A stretch of DNA of 27,634 bases from a virus, in IMG/VR virus record IMGVR_UViG_3300036845_000696, positions 1 through 27,634 of that record, one strand, 5' to 3'. Positions 27,540 through 27,634 of this stretch are shown piece by piece. Position 1 is the stretch's first letter; every line of letters begins with the position of its first letter. A program made the position numbers and the translations under genes. Under the pieces are notes generated by a model. That model searched no databases. It was given only the letters and a program-made list of their open reading frames with translations, and was not told where the DNA came from.

Positions 27540-27634
27540 GATATTGACAAAATCGTCAAATTAATTTAGCTTTATGCTATCGCATAATTTAATAACTTAA
27601 ACCACAAAATTAATTAGACGATTTTGTCAATATC
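27540..27634. repeat. Terminal inverted repeat with nested hairpin
   Basis: Arms 27540-27567 and 27607-27634 (28 bp, one mismatch) start GATATTGACAAAATCGTC. The 39-bp centre contains TTATGC-TATC-GCATAA. The window ends exactly at the outer base of the right arm. It may be part of the origin, a transcription barrier at the end of the late operon or a recombination site. No recombinase gene is present to support the last. Confidence 0.8.

Larger units (their letters stand above)
26953..27634. other. Replication origin region
   Basis: No gene is supported over about 680 bp. It contains four 18-bp iterons, three shorter CCGGTAGT repeats, an inverted pair CTGTGG/CCACAG at 27239-27263, a strongly AT-rich stretch from 27341, the second palindrome copy (27451-27470), an ACAAG-repeat tract (27483-27540) and the terminal inverted repeat. 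A DnaA-box-like TGTGGATTA (one mismatch) lies inside repA near 26894. This is the layout of an iteron-controlled theta origin. Confidence 0.75.

Noticed and set aside
27540-27634. Protelomerase-type telomere of a linear N15-like phage-plasmid
   Set aside because: The repeat arms are separated by 39 unpaired bases, the left window end is coding sequence and not the other telomere half, and no protelomerase gene is seen.

Overview
The window reads as a phage-plasmid. Nearly the whole left 25 kb is one leftward (minus-strand) series of tightly packed genes for a short-tailed (podovirus-type) virion. The right end carries a plasmid replicon: a RepA-type initiator, four iterons and an AT-rich leader with a large inverted repeat. 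A ParA plus ribbon-helix-helix (RHH) partition pair sits inside the virion cluster, between the portal and capsid genes. The coding DNA is GC-rich with strong Shine-Dalgarno (SD) sites, which suggests a high-GC Gram-negative host. I cannot name the host from sequence alone.

Layout, following transcription from right to left. 27.63-26.91 kb: replication origin. 26.9-25.9 kb: repA (minus). 25.37-25.94 kb: the only two confident plus-strand genes, an RHH regulator and a two-zinc-finger protein. 25.35-19.1 kb: zinc-finger protein, small membrane protein, a probable structural protein, a His-rich protein, large terminase, a DUF6496-like protein, a hairpin-rich spacer, portal and a two-helix membrane protein. 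19.09-18.31 kb: a largely non-coding stretch with a bidirectional terminator. 18.3-17.4 kb: parA and its RHH partner. 17.4-14.2 kb: small phage genes including a DUF1064 nuclease and a candidate scaffold. 14.1-10.4 kb: major capsid protein, then a coiled-coil protein and two paralogous connector-like proteins. 10.4-7.3 kb: a 1032-aa tail protein with repeats. 7.3-0 kb: small genes, then a block syntenic with T7 genes 13-16 (GNAT-like, MCG-type, 664-aa and 1045-aa internal virion proteins), and a zinc-ribbon gene that runs off base 1.

How it may work: RepA and iterons would maintain the element as a plasmid, ParA/RHH would segregate it, and the RHH protein at 25.37 kb may control the head of the late operon through an operator that overlaps its -10 element. 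Three matching 20-bp palindromes, at parA, after the portal gene and in the origin, are candidate ParB/parS or operator sites. I recognise no integrase, DNA or RNA polymerase, endolysin or classical holin.

The two window ends look compatible with one circular molecule of 27,634 bp. Joining them gives the left-edge gene a stop two codons past the join and lengthens the terminal inverted repeat by three matched pairs. This is inference. The most unusual items are the chain of six stem-loops with a plus-strand mini-ORF between terminase and portal, the palindrome set, the RHH operator pair, apparent leaderless starts for the first genes of transcripts, and a signal-peptide-like N-terminus on the capsid protein.
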